Source: Flavobacteriia bacterium
GTDB taxonomy: Bacteria > Bacteroidota > Bacteroidia > Flavobacteriales > Flavobacteriaceae
Length of the DNA: 55,730 nt
Assembly (NCBI GenBank): GCA_011391075.1
Contig: JAABRF010000008.1
Coordinates: 1-55,730, forward strand
Direction of reading: 5' to 3'
The stretch's first letter is position 1. Each line of letters opens with the position of its first letter. The notes under the pieces were generated by a model, which was not told the origin of the DNA, made no database searches, and worked only from the letters and a program-made list of their open reading frames with translations. Shown piece by piece: positions 42,181 to 51,316 of the stretch. Position numbers and translations under genes: made by a program.

Positions 42181-44319
42181 TTATTTTTTTGAAGTTGCCA
42201 AGTTCTCGCAATTTTGGGCATAAAAACCCGATTCGCTAATCTTCCAATTGGCATAATTACCTTGTTTGTGGTTGGCTGCTTCCACTTGGTCCACTTGAAT
42301 ACAAGTTAGATTGAAATTCTTCTCGATATCCATAATTTCAATAATTGCATTTTTACCATTCTTTAAATTTAAACTCATGAGATCATTGTTGTAAGCCCAT
42401 AATTTTTTCAACGAAGTATTGGTATTTAAAGCTAAAGTTGTGATTTTATTATCGGGAATGTAGATACTTTCTAGTAGCGTCAAACCATTTAGTTCCAAAA
42501 TATTCATTTGATTGGATGCCGCAAATAAATCCTTCAATCGCTTGCTTTGTGTTAAATCGAGTTTGGAAAGCTGATTGTTATTGACATTCAAATACTCTAG
42601 TGAAGAAGCGGTTTGGGTATTCAAAACACTAATCAAATTGTCATTGCAAATCAATTTTTTAAGTTCAGACATATGGTTAACATTCAATGCAAGTAAAACA
42701 TTGTGATTGACAACTAGCGTTTGAAGTCTCAGTGTTTGGGACAAATTTATTTCATTGAGCAAGTTGTTATGCGCCCATAATTCGGTCATATTCGGATTAT
42801 TCAACTGTAAAGAGTTGATTTTATTATAACTACAATCCAATGACTTTAATTGATACAATCGAGAAACATCCAATATTTCCAAATCATTATTGGAACATTT
42901 GATATTTTGAAGATTTTCGAGTTTGCCAAATTCAAAACTATTGATGAAATTGGAACTACAATCAACTTGTATGAGCATGGGATGATAATCCAATTGCAAC
43001 TGACTCAATTTATTTTCCGATAGATTCAGTTGTTCCAAATAAGCATGTTGACTTACAGAAATTTCACCAATCAAATTTTTGGACACATTGAGATGCGTCA
43101 ATTGTTTATTGGAATTGACATCCAAAAAAGTCAGTTTATTTTTTTGTGCATTAACAATTTTTAAATCGGTTAAACCGGTGATATTCAAGCTGGTCAAATA
43201 ATTGTTTTGACAATGCAATTCCTTTATTTTGAGGTTTTTGCTCAAATCCAACTTGGTTAAATTATTATTGTTGCAAATCAACACTTCCAAATTTTCAAAT
43301 GCACTGATGCCTTGTAAATCGGATATTTTCAAATTGGAAACATCCAATGAGGTAATATTCTTAACAAGATCAAATATGATTCTCTGATTGGGTTCACCAA
43401 CATCCATTCCCGATGCAATCAAAAACTTCTCAAAATTGAGATCGGGAATATGCGCAGTACATCTATATGTATATTGAGCAGTCGCATCTTTTGCCCAGGA
43501 ATAATTACCTGCATTTTCCATATCATCAACTTCAATACAAGTGAGATCAGGGTTAAGTGTGGCATTTAAAACGCTGATATTGGAATTATTTCCATTTTTC
43601 AAACACAAAGTTTGAAGGTTGTTGTCATTGCAAACCAATTTATCCAATTTGGGATTTTGAGATAAATCTAAACAAACCAAATAATTATCACTGCAAATCA
43701 ACTTTTCCAATTCTGTAGCTTGCGTTACATCCAATTCAAATAAAAAATTGCGACTGATGTTGAGGTATTCAAGCGATTGATGCGGATTTCGAAAAACCTT
43801 TAATTTATTATTGGTACAGGATACTTTTTGAATGCGACTATTTGAAGTAAAGTCCAAATCCGTAATCAGATTATTGCTACAAGCTAAAATTTCCAACAAA
43901 GGATGTGCATCGAGATTGAGCGATCGGATGGAATTATTGTCACAATTCAGGTTTTTGAGTTTGGACAGATTGTCAATATTGAGTTGTTGAATTTTGTTAA
44001 AAGCCACATCCAACTTTTCCAATTGGACAAAAACTTCTATTCCGGTAAGATCAAATATATTGCTGCTAGGAAAACTGAGTTCTGTAACCAAACTAACATC
44101 CGTAGCCACAACCAATCCATTGATTTGTCGATCGGTATCTATACCAATATCTATGAGTTTCTTTTCAAAGTTAGCATCCGGTACTTTAAAAGTTTGCGCA
44201 TACAAAGCCGAGCTCAAAATTGAACTTATAAAAAACACTCCTAAAAATACAATATGGTACTTTCGGCAATTATTTAAAACAGAAGTATTCTTAATACTTT
44301 TATGTATGAATGATAACAT
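42181..44319 (-). CDS. Secreted leucine-rich-repeat protein 2 (paralogue)
   Basis: 712 residues, almost the same length and architecture as the gene at 39762: signal region (YHIVFLGVFFISSILSSALYAQ), VPDANFEKKLIDIGIDTDRQINGL, LRR block, CIEVDDMENAGNYSWAKDATAQYTYRC, then IPDLNFEKFLIASGMDVGEPNQRI, second LRR block and CIQVDQVEAANHKQGNYANWKISESGFYAQNC. It is clearly a tandem duplicate of LRR 1, with divergence mainly in the solvent-facing residues of the repeats. There is no T9SS C-terminal domain. The start lies 59 bp after the stop of the PPK2 gene. Confidence 0.85.
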   Translation of the reverse strand: MLSFIHKSIKNTSVLNNCRKYHIVFLGVFFISSILSSALYAQTFKVPDANFEKKLIDIGIDTDRQINGLVVATDVSLVTELSFPSSNIFDLTGIEVFVQLEKLDVAFNKIQQLNIDNLSKLKNLNCDNNSIRSLNLDAHPLLEILACSNNLITDLDFTSNSRIQKVSCTNNKLKVFRNPHQSLEYLNISRNFLFELDVTQATELEKLICSDNYLVCLDLSQNPKLDKLVCNDNNLQTLCLKNGNNSNISVLNATLNPDLTCIEVDDMENAGNYSWAKDATAQYTYRCTAHIPDLNFEKFLIASGMDVGEPNQRIIFDLVKNITSLDVSNLKISDLQGISAFENLEVLICNNNNLTKLDLSKNLKIKELHCQNNYLTSLNITGLTDLKIVNAQKNKLTFLDVNSNKQLTHLNVSKNLIGEISVSQHAYLEQLNLSENKLSQLQLDYHPMLIQVDCSSNFINSFEFGKLENLQNIKCSNNDLEILDVSRLYQLKSLDCSYNKINSLQLNNPNMTELWAHNNLLNEINLSQTLRLQTLVVNHNVLLALNVNHMSELKKLICNDNLISVLNTQTASSLEYLNVNNNQLSKLDLTQSKRLKDLFAASNQMNILELNGLTLLESIYIPDNKITTLALNTNTSLKKLWAYNNDLMSLNLKNGKNAIIEIMDIEKNFNLTCIQVDQVEAANHKQGNYANWKISESGFYAQNCENLATSKK

Positions 44320-44378
44320 TTTCCTTCCTATTATATTTTAATAAAAGGAGACAACAAGAATATTTAGGAACTGCAATG

Positions 44379-45233
44379 TTACGAATTTTCTATTTCAGTA
44401 CGGTACAAATTCAAATTATTTTTCTCTAAATCACTCAATTTAGGATAATTAAAGTTAAAAGATTGTAATTTTTGGATGATGGCGCGTGCTACCAAATACC
44501 TTGCGGTATCTTTATGATCTGCAGGAATCACATACCAAGGGGCTATATCTGTAGAGGTTTTTTCCAATAAATCTTCATATGCTTTCATATATTCATCCCA
44601 ACTTTTCCTTTCCTTTATGTCACCAGCTGAAAACTTCCAATTTTTTTCCGGTTTATCCAATCTACGCAACAATCGGTTTTTTTGTTCATCCTTTGACATA
44701 TGCAAAAAGAATTTGAGTACAATGGTGCCATTTTGAACCAAATGTTTCTCAAAAGCATTGATTTGATCCATTCTATCGTGGTAAAAGGCATCTGTGATTT
44801 TTTCGACACTTTCAAAATTTGGAATACTTTCGGCTAAAATGTATTCAGGATGAACCCTAGTCACCAACACATTTTCATAATGCGTACGATTGAATATGGC
44901 AATTTTTCCTCTTTCAGGTAATTTGGTATAATGTCTCCAAAGATAATCATGTGCCAACTCTTCGGTATTGGGTGTTTTAAAACTAAACACATTGACTCCG
45001 TTGACATTGACGCTTTTAAAAACTTCGCGAACCAAACTATCTTTGCCGCTGGTATCCATGCCTTGCAAACATATCAATATACTGTATCGATCATCGGCAT
45101 ACATAACATCTTGCAATTGAGCCAATTCCTTGGATAAGTTTTCCAATTCTTCTTTGGCATCCTTAATTTTTTCAAAAGATTCAAAATCACTCATTTGAGA
45201 TGATTTTATAAATAAATATTTATCAGTATTCAT
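44379..45233 (-). CDS. ppk2: Polyphosphate kinase 2 family protein
   Basis: 284-residue PPK2 enzyme. The P-loop is GMDTSGKDSLVREVF (Walker A), followed by SFKTPNTEELAHDYLWRHYTKLPERGKIAIFNRTHYENVLVTRVHPE (Walker B region and lid), and WKFSAGDIKERKSWDEYMKAYEDLLEKTSTDIAPWYVIPADHK. PPK2 proteins transfer phosphate between polyphosphate and nucleotides (GDP, ADP or AMP); the class cannot be settled by eye. It is read leftward before the LRR genes, with a 59-bp gap, so could share a transcript with them. Confidence 0.9.
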   Translation of the reverse strand: MNTDKYLFIKSSQMSDFESFEKIKDAKEELENLSKELAQLQDVMYADDRYSILICLQGMDTSGKDSLVREVFKSVNVNGVNVFSFKTPNTEELAHDYLWRHYTKLPERGKIAIFNRTHYENVLVTRVHPEYILAESIPNFESVEKITDAFYHDRMDQINAFEKHLVQNGTIVLKFFLHMSKDEQKNRLLRRLDKPEKNWKFSAGDIKERKSWDEYMKAYEDLLEKTSTDIAPWYVIPADHKDTARYLVARAIIQKLQSFNFNYPKLSDLEKNNLNLYRTEIENS

Positions 45234-45298
45234 AATAAAAATAATTTAACTTCAAATGTGTGCAATTTAGAAGATTCATCCTCAAATCGTTCATAGAA

Positions 45299-45340
45299 TA
45301 ACTCAATAACTTAATAACTTAATAACTCAACCATCCCAAA
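45299..45340. repeat. Simple AATAACTTAATAACTT repeat
   Basis: Four near-copies of AATAACTT/AATAACTC in the gap between the PPK2 and sigma-54 regulator genes. The reverse strand reads GTTATTAAGTTATTAAG, close to the GGTTATTGG words at 13388. Confidence 0.6.
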
Positions 45341-45352
45341 ACCATCCATCCT

Positions 45353-46516
45353 TTACTTTGAAGCAAACATCCGCACATCACCTTCACTCACCACTTTATC
45401 TCCCAAAATAATCAAACGTTCCACAACATTGCGTAACTCACGAATATTTCCGGTCCAATCGTATTCCTGTAACAAAGCAACAGCTTTCTCATCAAATAAT
45501 TTAACAGTCGAACCTTGTTCTTCAGCTATTTTTTCGGCAAAAAAAGTAATTAAAAGTGGTATATCATCTCTACGTTCATTGAGTGCCGGAACTTTGATCA
45601 GAATTACCGCCAAACGATGGTATAAATCCTCTCTGAAACGACCTTCTTCAATTTCTTTCAACAAGTTTTTATTCGTTGCTGCTACAACTCTTACATTGAC
45701 TTTGATATCTTTATCGTCACCCACACGGGTTACTTTACTTTCTTGTAATGCCCGTAAAACTTTGGCTTGAGCCGACAAACTCATATCTCCTACTTCATCC
45801 AAAAAAATGGTTCCGCCATTGGCTGCTTCAAATTTGCCGGCTTTGTCGGAAACGGCTCCTGTAAACGAACCTTTTTTGTGTCCAAACAATTCGCTTTCTA
45901 TAAGTTCGGATGGAATTGCAGCACAATTGACTTCGATCATCGGACCTTTGGCGCGTTCACTTTTCTCATGTAACCAATGCGCAACCAATTCTTTTCCGGT
46001 ACCATTTGGTCCTGTAATCAATACCCGAGCATCGGTTGCGGCAACTTTTTCAATTATTTCCTTAATACTTTGGATAGAAGGACTTTCTCCTACCATTTCA
46101 TAATTTTTACTGATTTGCTTTTTGAGTTTTTTATTTTCAACAACCAATTCCTTAACATCCAAAGCATTTCTTACTGCATTGAGTAAACGATTTAAATCAG
46201 GTGGTTTGGAAATGTAATCAAATGCACCCAACTTCATAGTTTGTACAGCTGTATCCAAATCGCCATGACCTGAAATCATCAGGAAAGGTAATTCGGGTTT
46301 TAGTCTTTTGGCATGTTGCAACACTTCGACACCATCCATTTTCGGCATTTTGATATCGCATAATACGAGATCCAACTCATTTTCCTTGATCATTTCAATA
46401 CCTTGAATACCGTCTTCTGCTTCGATGACTTCATATACTTTGTTTTCCTCGGAAATGATTTTTACCAATACTCTGCGAATGGCAGCTTCATCTTCTATGA
46501 TTAAGATTTTACTCAT
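45353..46516 (-). CDS. Sigma-54-dependent response regulator without DNA-binding domain
   Basis: 387 residues. A receiver domain (residues 1-118, phosphorylated Asp D54 in LVLCDIKMPKMDG) is followed by an AAA+ sigma-54 activation domain: Walker A GPNGTGKE near 169, the sigma-54 contact loop ESELFGHKKGSFTGAV (GSFTGA rather than GAFTGA), Walker B GTIFLDEVGDM, then FREDLYHRLAVILI and WTGNIRELRNVVERL. It ends 15 residues after the AAA+ C-subdomain, where NtrC-type proteins (about 460 residues) have a Fis-type HTH, so it lacks a DNA-binding domain, as in FlgR. A histidine kinase partner is not adjacent. Sigma-54-like promoters occur at 11454 and 16245 in this window. Confidence 0.9.
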   Translation of the reverse strand: MSKILIIEDEAAIRRVLVKIISEENKVYEVIEAEDGIQGIEMIKENELDLVLCDIKMPKMDGVEVLQHAKRLKPELPFLMISGHGDLDTAVQTMKLGAFDYISKPPDLNRLLNAVRNALDVKELVVENKKLKKQISKNYEMVGESPSIQSIKEIIEKVAATDARVLITGPNGTGKELVAHWLHEKSERAKGPMIEVNCAAIPSELIESELFGHKKGSFTGAVSDKAGKFEAANGGTIFLDEVGDMSLSAQAKVLRALQESKVTRVGDDKDIKVNVRVVAATNKNLLKEIEEGRFREDLYHRLAVILIKVPALNERRDDIPLLITFFAEKIAEEQGSTVKLFDEKAVALLQEYDWTGNIRELRNVVERLIILGDKVVSEGDVRMFASK

Positions 46517-46585
46517 GTTTTTTTTGAAATAAGTGAAAAAAATTGCATTGTTTAGTTTGCTTTTGATACTACCTTCATACTAAAA

Positions 46586-48448
46586 TTATTCTACAATTAT
46601 ATTTTTAATTTTGGGATATTCAACACTGTATTTTAGTTCAAACTCTTTTTTGGAAAGTGCCGGAATTTCAATTTCCCATTTTATTTCTCCATTCTCAGTA
46701 TTTTGTTTGCCGTTGGTTGTGTTTAGCACCTCGACTTTAATATCTTCCATATTTGAAATAGGAACTTGATCCAAAATTGTGATGACAATTGGTTTGCTTT
46801 TATTATTTTTAACAGTGGTTTTCCAAGTCAACGTTTCTTCCTTTTTACTTCCTAAAAATTGTTTAGTAGTAAATTCTTTCATCTTTTCGCGTTGTACACT
46901 CACTTTTTTATCTCTACCTAATGAAATTTGTAAGGTATCGGTAACAAATCTAATATCTAATAAGGTTTTACCTACATAGGCATCTTCAAAGAAAACTTGG
47001 GCTTCACCTGCAAGCAAATTATACTGTTCCCATTTGGTAATATTTGCTTTTAAATACGTTTCTTCATTGAGTTTGGGTATCGCAAAATATTGATAGGAAG
47101 CGTCAATATCATAAGAGGCAACATCTACTGATGTTTTTTTATTATTTGACAAAACCGTATAAGGTCTGTCAATTTCAAAATAGACTTGGGTTTCATTTTC
47201 CACTTGTTGCGTAGGAATGATGAGGTTTTTCTCGGTTCTGTTTTTAACGGAAGTTACGCTAGACGCTTTATCCTCAGCTTTTTGATTTTTCCGATTTGAA
47301 CCATATCCAACTATTACAACTTCCTCTAAAACAATATCATCAGCAACTAATCGCACATTCATATTATTATTTGTAATGGGACGTGTTTCTTCCATCATTC
47401 CAATGTAAGAAAAAGTTAGTTGACTATTTTGGTCGGGAATGGTGATTGTATAGCGACCATCAAAATCAGTATTAGTTCCTATAGTTGTCCCTTTAACAAA
47501 TACATTAACGCCAGGTAATGGACCTTCTTCATCACTAACAACACCAGTGATGATATTATTGGATAAACTATATTTTAGAGGATTATTGTATGCTCCTAAA
47601 TAATATGGGGTCAGCTCGGGAGCGACATTGGAAATGTTTGGATCATTAGAAGAAAGAATTAATTTAACGTTTTTCCAATCTTCTTTGGTATCTTGTTTCA
47701 CATTGGCTTTGTAAATCAATTGTAAGGGTTCATCAATATCTTTCACTCTAATATCGTAGGATGGAAACCAAGACACATTACTTACTAGATAACTTATGGA
47801 AATTTCGTATTTACCGGCATTTTTGGCATTTACTTTGACCAATACTTCACCTGTAGCAAATTCTTTAATACTGGTAATCGTTTGAATTTGATTGTTAATA
47901 TCATTGATTTGTTCATTTAATTTGGAAAGAGTCTTAATGCGATCCAATTCTTGCAATTTAAGAGAAGACAGCCGTTTGCTGTAAAAGTCTGAAGTTTGTT
48001 GTAAGTCTGTAACAGTAAGCGTTTGGTCTTTGCCTCCGATATTTTTGTTGGTCTGTAAAAACATAATATCTTCTTTTACTACTGTAAGCAAAGCATTTTC
48101 AATGTCCAATTTATCTTTTACTTCTCTTTGTAATGTTTCTAATCTTTTGAGTTCTTCAGATTTTTCAGATTTTTTAATATAATTCTGTTGGTGATTGACA
48201 CCCAAAATCATCAATTGACCACCTGTTTTTACTTGAATACTTTGCGCATCTACAAAAGGTGATAAATCGATAAATTTGAGGATTGATTCTCCTTGTGGTA
48301 ATTCAATTGATTTTTTTCGGACAATTTGAGCTCCTTCAATAAAAACAGTTACTTCTGAAACTTCTGAAGTAATGATTTTCTCAGGTAATTCTTGTGCCAT
48401 AAATTGCAATGACAAACAAGTTAAAACGATAAATAGTGCATTTTTCAT
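46586..48448 (-). CDS. DUF4140/DUF4139 secreted protein with embedded SusC-type module
   Basis: 620 residues. A signal peptide (residues 1-18, FMAQ) is followed by the DUF4140 domain (SEVSEVTVFIEGAQIVRKKSIELPQGES) and a coiled coil (residues 80-190), then the DUF4139 domain (WFPSYDIRVKDIDEPLQLIYKANVKQDTKEDWKNVKLILSSNDP). After about residue 300 the DUF4139 domain is interrupted by a carboxypeptidase-regulatory domain (GPLPGVNVFVKGTTIGT, TDFDGRY) and the start of a TonB plug (LEEVVIVGYGSNRK) to about 395, after which DUF4139 resumes (YTVLSNNKKTSVDVASYDIDASYQYFAIPKLNEETYLKANI). Known as MuiA-like; function unclear. Confidence 0.8.
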   Translation of the reverse strand: MKNALFIVLTCLSLQFMAQELPEKIITSEVSEVTVFIEGAQIVRKKSIELPQGESILKFIDLSPFVDAQSIQVKTGGQLMILGVNHQQNYIKKSEKSEELKRLETLQREVKDKLDIENALLTVVKEDIMFLQTNKNIGGKDQTLTVTDLQQTSDFYSKRLSSLKLQELDRIKTLSKLNEQINDINNQIQTITSIKEFATGEVLVKVNAKNAGKYEISISYLVSNVSWFPSYDIRVKDIDEPLQLIYKANVKQDTKEDWKNVKLILSSNDPNISNVAPELTPYYLGAYNNPLKYSLSNNIITGVVSDEEGPLPGVNVFVKGTTIGTNTDFDGRYTITIPDQNSQLTFSYIGMMEETRPITNNNMNVRLVADDIVLEEVVIVGYGSNRKNQKAEDKASSVTSVKNRTEKNLIIPTQQVENETQVYFEIDRPYTVLSNNKKTSVDVASYDIDASYQYFAIPKLNEETYLKANITKWEQYNLLAGEAQVFFEDAYVGKTLLDIRFVTDTLQISLGRDKKVSVQREKMKEFTTKQFLGSKKEETLTWKTTVKNNKSKPIVITILDQVPISNMEDIKVEVLNTTNGKQNTENGEIKWEIEIPALSKKEFELKYSVEYPKIKNIIVE

Positions 48449-48479
48449 ATATTGATGTTTCAGTTTGTTTTTTACCTGT

Positions 48480-48550
48480 CCCGATAGCTAGCGGGAGGAA
48501 TGCCCTAAAATCTTTATAGGTATTTGAGACAAGATTTGTCTTGGGCATTT
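48480..48550. repeat. CCCGATAGCTAGCGGG palindrome and long-armed hairpin
   Basis: CCCGATAGCTAGCGGG at 48480-48495 is a one-base variant of the palindrome at 13431-13446. Just after it, AATGCCC and GGGCATT (7-bp arms, 48499-48550) enclose a smaller GACAA/TTGTC hairpin. This could end the ABC transporter operon read leftward; there is no clean T-run. Confidence 0.5.
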
Positions 48551-48657
48551 CATACTATATCTTTTAATCAAAATTAAATTAATCTCAAGTTTGTTTTAAG
48601 AAATTAAAGGTATAATTAGGTTCAAATAAGTAGACAGCCCAACATTCACATTTGTAA

Positions 48658-49965
48658 TTAATACCTCATCCATTTCCACAATTCTCTATAGGTAGGTTTT
48701 TTTCCATACATCAGAATTCCTACTCGGTAAATTTTAGCGGAGAGCCAAATCATGCCTAAAAAAGTTGCGTACAACAATACCAAAGATACTACAATTTGCC
48801 ATATCGGTACACCCATAGGAATCCGCATCATCATTACTATCGGTGATGTAAATGGTACCATTGAAAAAACAGTTGCCATAGTGCCATGAGGATCATTGAT
48901 GACTACTCCAAATCCAATGTATAATCCCAACATCAAAGGCATGATAATCGGCATCATAAATTGTTGGGTATCTGTTTCGTTGTCTACTGCAGCACCAATG
49001 GCTGCATAAAGTGAACTATATAAAAGATAACCTCCGGTAAAAAACAATATAAACGATATGATGATGGTAACCAATGGTAATTGGAGGATTTCGTTGACTG
49101 CCAATTCCATCTCGTTGATATTCCCCAATTTTTGAGCAGCTTCCAATTGCTCGGAAGTCATATTTATATTGTTATCCATTCCCAATAAAGGCATAACTAC
49201 AAATGACAATACAGTCAAAACTACGATCCAAATTAAAAACTGGAATATCCCTGCTCCGGCAGTACCTATTACTTTGCCGAGCATTAAATAAAAGGGTTTA
49301 ACCGAAGAAATGATGACTTCGATAATCCTACTTGTTTTTTCTTCAATAACACTTCGCATGACCATAGCTCCATATATAATGATAAACATCATAATCAAAT
49401 AACCCGAAGTAGCTCCAATAGCCAATTTGATTTCGTTTTTGAGTTTCGAAGTAGTTTCACCACTGAAATTATTGAGGTGAATATCGGTTCTGATTTCGGC
49501 AGATGCCACTTTGGAAGTGTCCAAACCCAAATCTAACATTTTGGTGATTTTCAATTTTTCATTGAATTTGGATTGCAAATCTTCGACAAAGGCAACACCT
49601 GGAGATTCAGTAGAATAAAATTGCATATTGACCGCAAGTGAATCAATAATACTGTCATTTGGAATTACCAATAAACCGGTCAATTCCGAATTTTGCACAG
49701 CGGTTTTGGCTGTTTCCAAAGTTTGATTGGACATATCGACATAACTCAGTGTTTTCGTGTTTTTAAAATCAGTAGCAGTAAAATAACGAGATTGATTGAT
49801 ATAGGCTACACTGCGAGGTTTTTCAATGCTGGTTTTAGTTAAAAAAGCCACTAAAACGATAAGTCCAATCATCAGTATCGGACTTAAAAAAGTCATGATG
49901 ATGAAACTTTTATTTCTTACTTTGGAGAGAAATTCTCTGACGATGATGAGTTTTAGTTTATCCAT
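48658..49965 (-). CDS. ABC-2 type transporter permease (NatB-like)
   Basis: 435-residue permease. One N-terminal helix (FIIMTFLSPILMIGLIVLVAFL, residues 22-43) is followed by a large extracytoplasmic domain (to about 180), then five or six helices (GYLIMMFIIIYGAMVMRSVIEEKTSRIIEVIISSVKPFYLMLGKVIGTAGAGIFQFLIWIV etc.). This is the ABC-2_membrane_3 pattern of Na+ exporters of the NatAB type. The ATPase gene lies 62 bp upstream in the same direction, so the two form one transporter. Sodium or another toxic cation is a family-based guess for its substrate. Confidence 0.85.
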   Translation of the reverse strand: MDKLKLIIVREFLSKVRNKSFIIMTFLSPILMIGLIVLVAFLTKTSIEKPRSVAYINQSRYFTATDFKNTKTLSYVDMSNQTLETAKTAVQNSELTGLLVIPNDSIIDSLAVNMQFYSTESPGVAFVEDLQSKFNEKLKITKMLDLGLDTSKVASAEIRTDIHLNNFSGETTSKLKNEIKLAIGATSGYLIMMFIIIYGAMVMRSVIEEKTSRIIEVIISSVKPFYLMLGKVIGTAGAGIFQFLIWIVVLTVLSFVVMPLLGMDNNINMTSEQLEAAQKLGNINEMELAVNEILQLPLVTIIISFILFFTGGYLLYSSLYAAIGAAVDNETDTQQFMMPIIMPLMLGLYIGFGVVINDPHGTMATVFSMVPFTSPIVMMMRIPMGVPIWQIVVSLVLLYATFLGMIWLSAKIYRVGILMYGKKPTYRELWKWMRY

Positions 49966-50027
49966 AATATAGGTACATCCAAAATTGATTGAAAATTTTA
50001 CTTTACATGATTATTTTGGAAAAGTTT

Positions 50028-50978
50028 TTATAAAATTTTTGAAGCTTTCAATTTACTATTGTTGATGGCTTGAATAAAGATATCATTGGCACTAGGTATC
50101 AATTCAACAAAATGATTCAAGGTTCCTCTAGATGTCAAAAAATGAATCAAATCATTGGAAGATTCTTTATCTTTTATGCTGATATTCAGTTTCAAATCAT
50201 TTTCTAAAGATTTGAAATGAGAAGGTGTAATTTCAAAACGCTCGCGTAAATCATTTTTAATTTGATCATAATTTTCGGCATGTATACCCACCTCAAATGT
50301 ATTGGTTTTGAATTGCCGTTTGATGTCGACTAAGTTTCCGTCCAATATCTTATTGGATTGATCTATCAAAGCGATGTGATCACAAAGTTCTTCTACGGAT
50401 TCCATACGATGGGTTGAAAAAATGATCGTAGCTCCATTTTTTTTCAATTCTAGAATTTCATCCTTGATTAAATTGGCATTTATTGGGTCAAATCCACTGA
50501 ATGGTTCGTCAAATATCAAGAGTTTGGGCTGATGCATAACGGTCACGATAAACTGAACTTTTTGAGCCATTCCTTTGGAAAGCTCTTGGACTTTTTTACC
50601 CCACCAATCTCCTATTTCAAATTTATCAAACCAAAATTTCAATGCTTTCTTGGCATCTTGACGCGACATCCCTTTGAGTTGCGCCAAGTATAAAGCTTGT
50701 TCGCCCACTTTCATTGATTTATACAAACCGCGTTCTTCCGGCAAATAGCCAATTTTATGAACATCTTCCGGTTGTAACGGTTTGCCTTCAAACAAAATCC
50801 GACCTGAGTCGGGCATAGTGATTTGATTGATAATGCGAATGAGAGAAGTTTTACCGGCCCCATTAGGTCCTAAAAGTCCGTAAATACTTCCTTGAGGTAC
50901 TTGAATTGAAACTTTATTAAGAGCTGTGTATTCGCCGTATTTTTTTACTACTTCTTCAGCATGTATTAAATAATTCAT
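50028..50978 (-). CDS. ABC transporter ATP-binding protein (NatA-like)
   Basis: 316 residues. Walker A is GLLGPNGAGKTSL near residue 36, signature LSKGMAQKV near 137, Walker B LLIFDEPFSGFDP and the H-loop IIFSTHRMESVEEL. After the ATPase core comes a 90-residue C-terminal domain, usual for ABC-2 exporters. I start at the ATG at 50978 (MNYLIHAEEVVKKYGEYTALNKVSI); the in-frame ATG at 51053 would put a -7-like element (51003-51010) inside the coding sequence. Pairs with the permease gene downstream. Confidence 0.92.
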   Translation of the reverse strand: MNYLIHAEEVVKKYGEYTALNKVSIQVPQGSIYGLLGPNGAGKTSLIRIINQITMPDSGRILFEGKPLQPEDVHKIGYLPEERGLYKSMKVGEQALYLAQLKGMSRQDAKKALKFWFDKFEIGDWWGKKVQELSKGMAQKVQFIVTVMHQPKLLIFDEPFSGFDPINANLIKDEILELKKNGATIIFSTHRMESVEELCDHIALIDQSNKILDGNLVDIKRQFKTNTFEVGIHAENYDQIKNDLRERFEITPSHFKSLENDLKLNISIKDKESSNDLIHFLTSRGTLNHFVELIPSANDIFIQAINNSKLKASKIL

Positions 50979-51002
50979 TTTGTATATTTCAGATTGGATG
51001 GT

Positions 51003-51030
51003 CAAAAGTAAGGTTTTTTTGAATTGCAAA
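51003..51030 (-). promoter_or_regulatory. Candidate promoter (TTTG, N16, TACTTTTG) for the ABC transporter operon
   Basis: On the minus strand a TTTG (51027-51030) and TACTTTTG (51003-51010) are 16 bases apart, close to Bacteroidota -33/-7 spacing. It lies 24 bp before the ATG at 50978 and supports that start. Confidence 0.5.
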
Positions 51031-51316
51031 AAATAAATATTTTGAGGAATCATACAAGTAATGGTGTAGATTCATTTTTCTTAAATTTAAGTTTATCGAT
51101 TCAATCAAATAAATATTCCTAATACATCAATAATTTGACATAAGTAGTGTACATTCAATCTTGCAAAAGCTGATATATGCTGTGATAAATAAATTATTAA
51201 ATAACATTTAAATCTAAAAACGCCGAAGAATTAATCATTTTAATTCACTTTGAATAATCTTAAAAAACAGAATAGTGAAAGCATGAAATCTAAGTTACCA
51301 TTCGTAAAGCAAATGT

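Noticed and set aside
50979-51053. Upstream ATG for the ABC ATPase (25 more residues)
   Set aside because: A promoter-like TTTG-N16-TACTTTTG lies within it, and the ATPase family begins at MNYLIHAEEV.
51054-51316. Small ORF of about 31 codons beginning near 51283 (MKSKLPFVKQMFTQSKRQ...)
   Set aside because: It runs into the convergent pentapeptide gene, has no promoter and no recognisable features.
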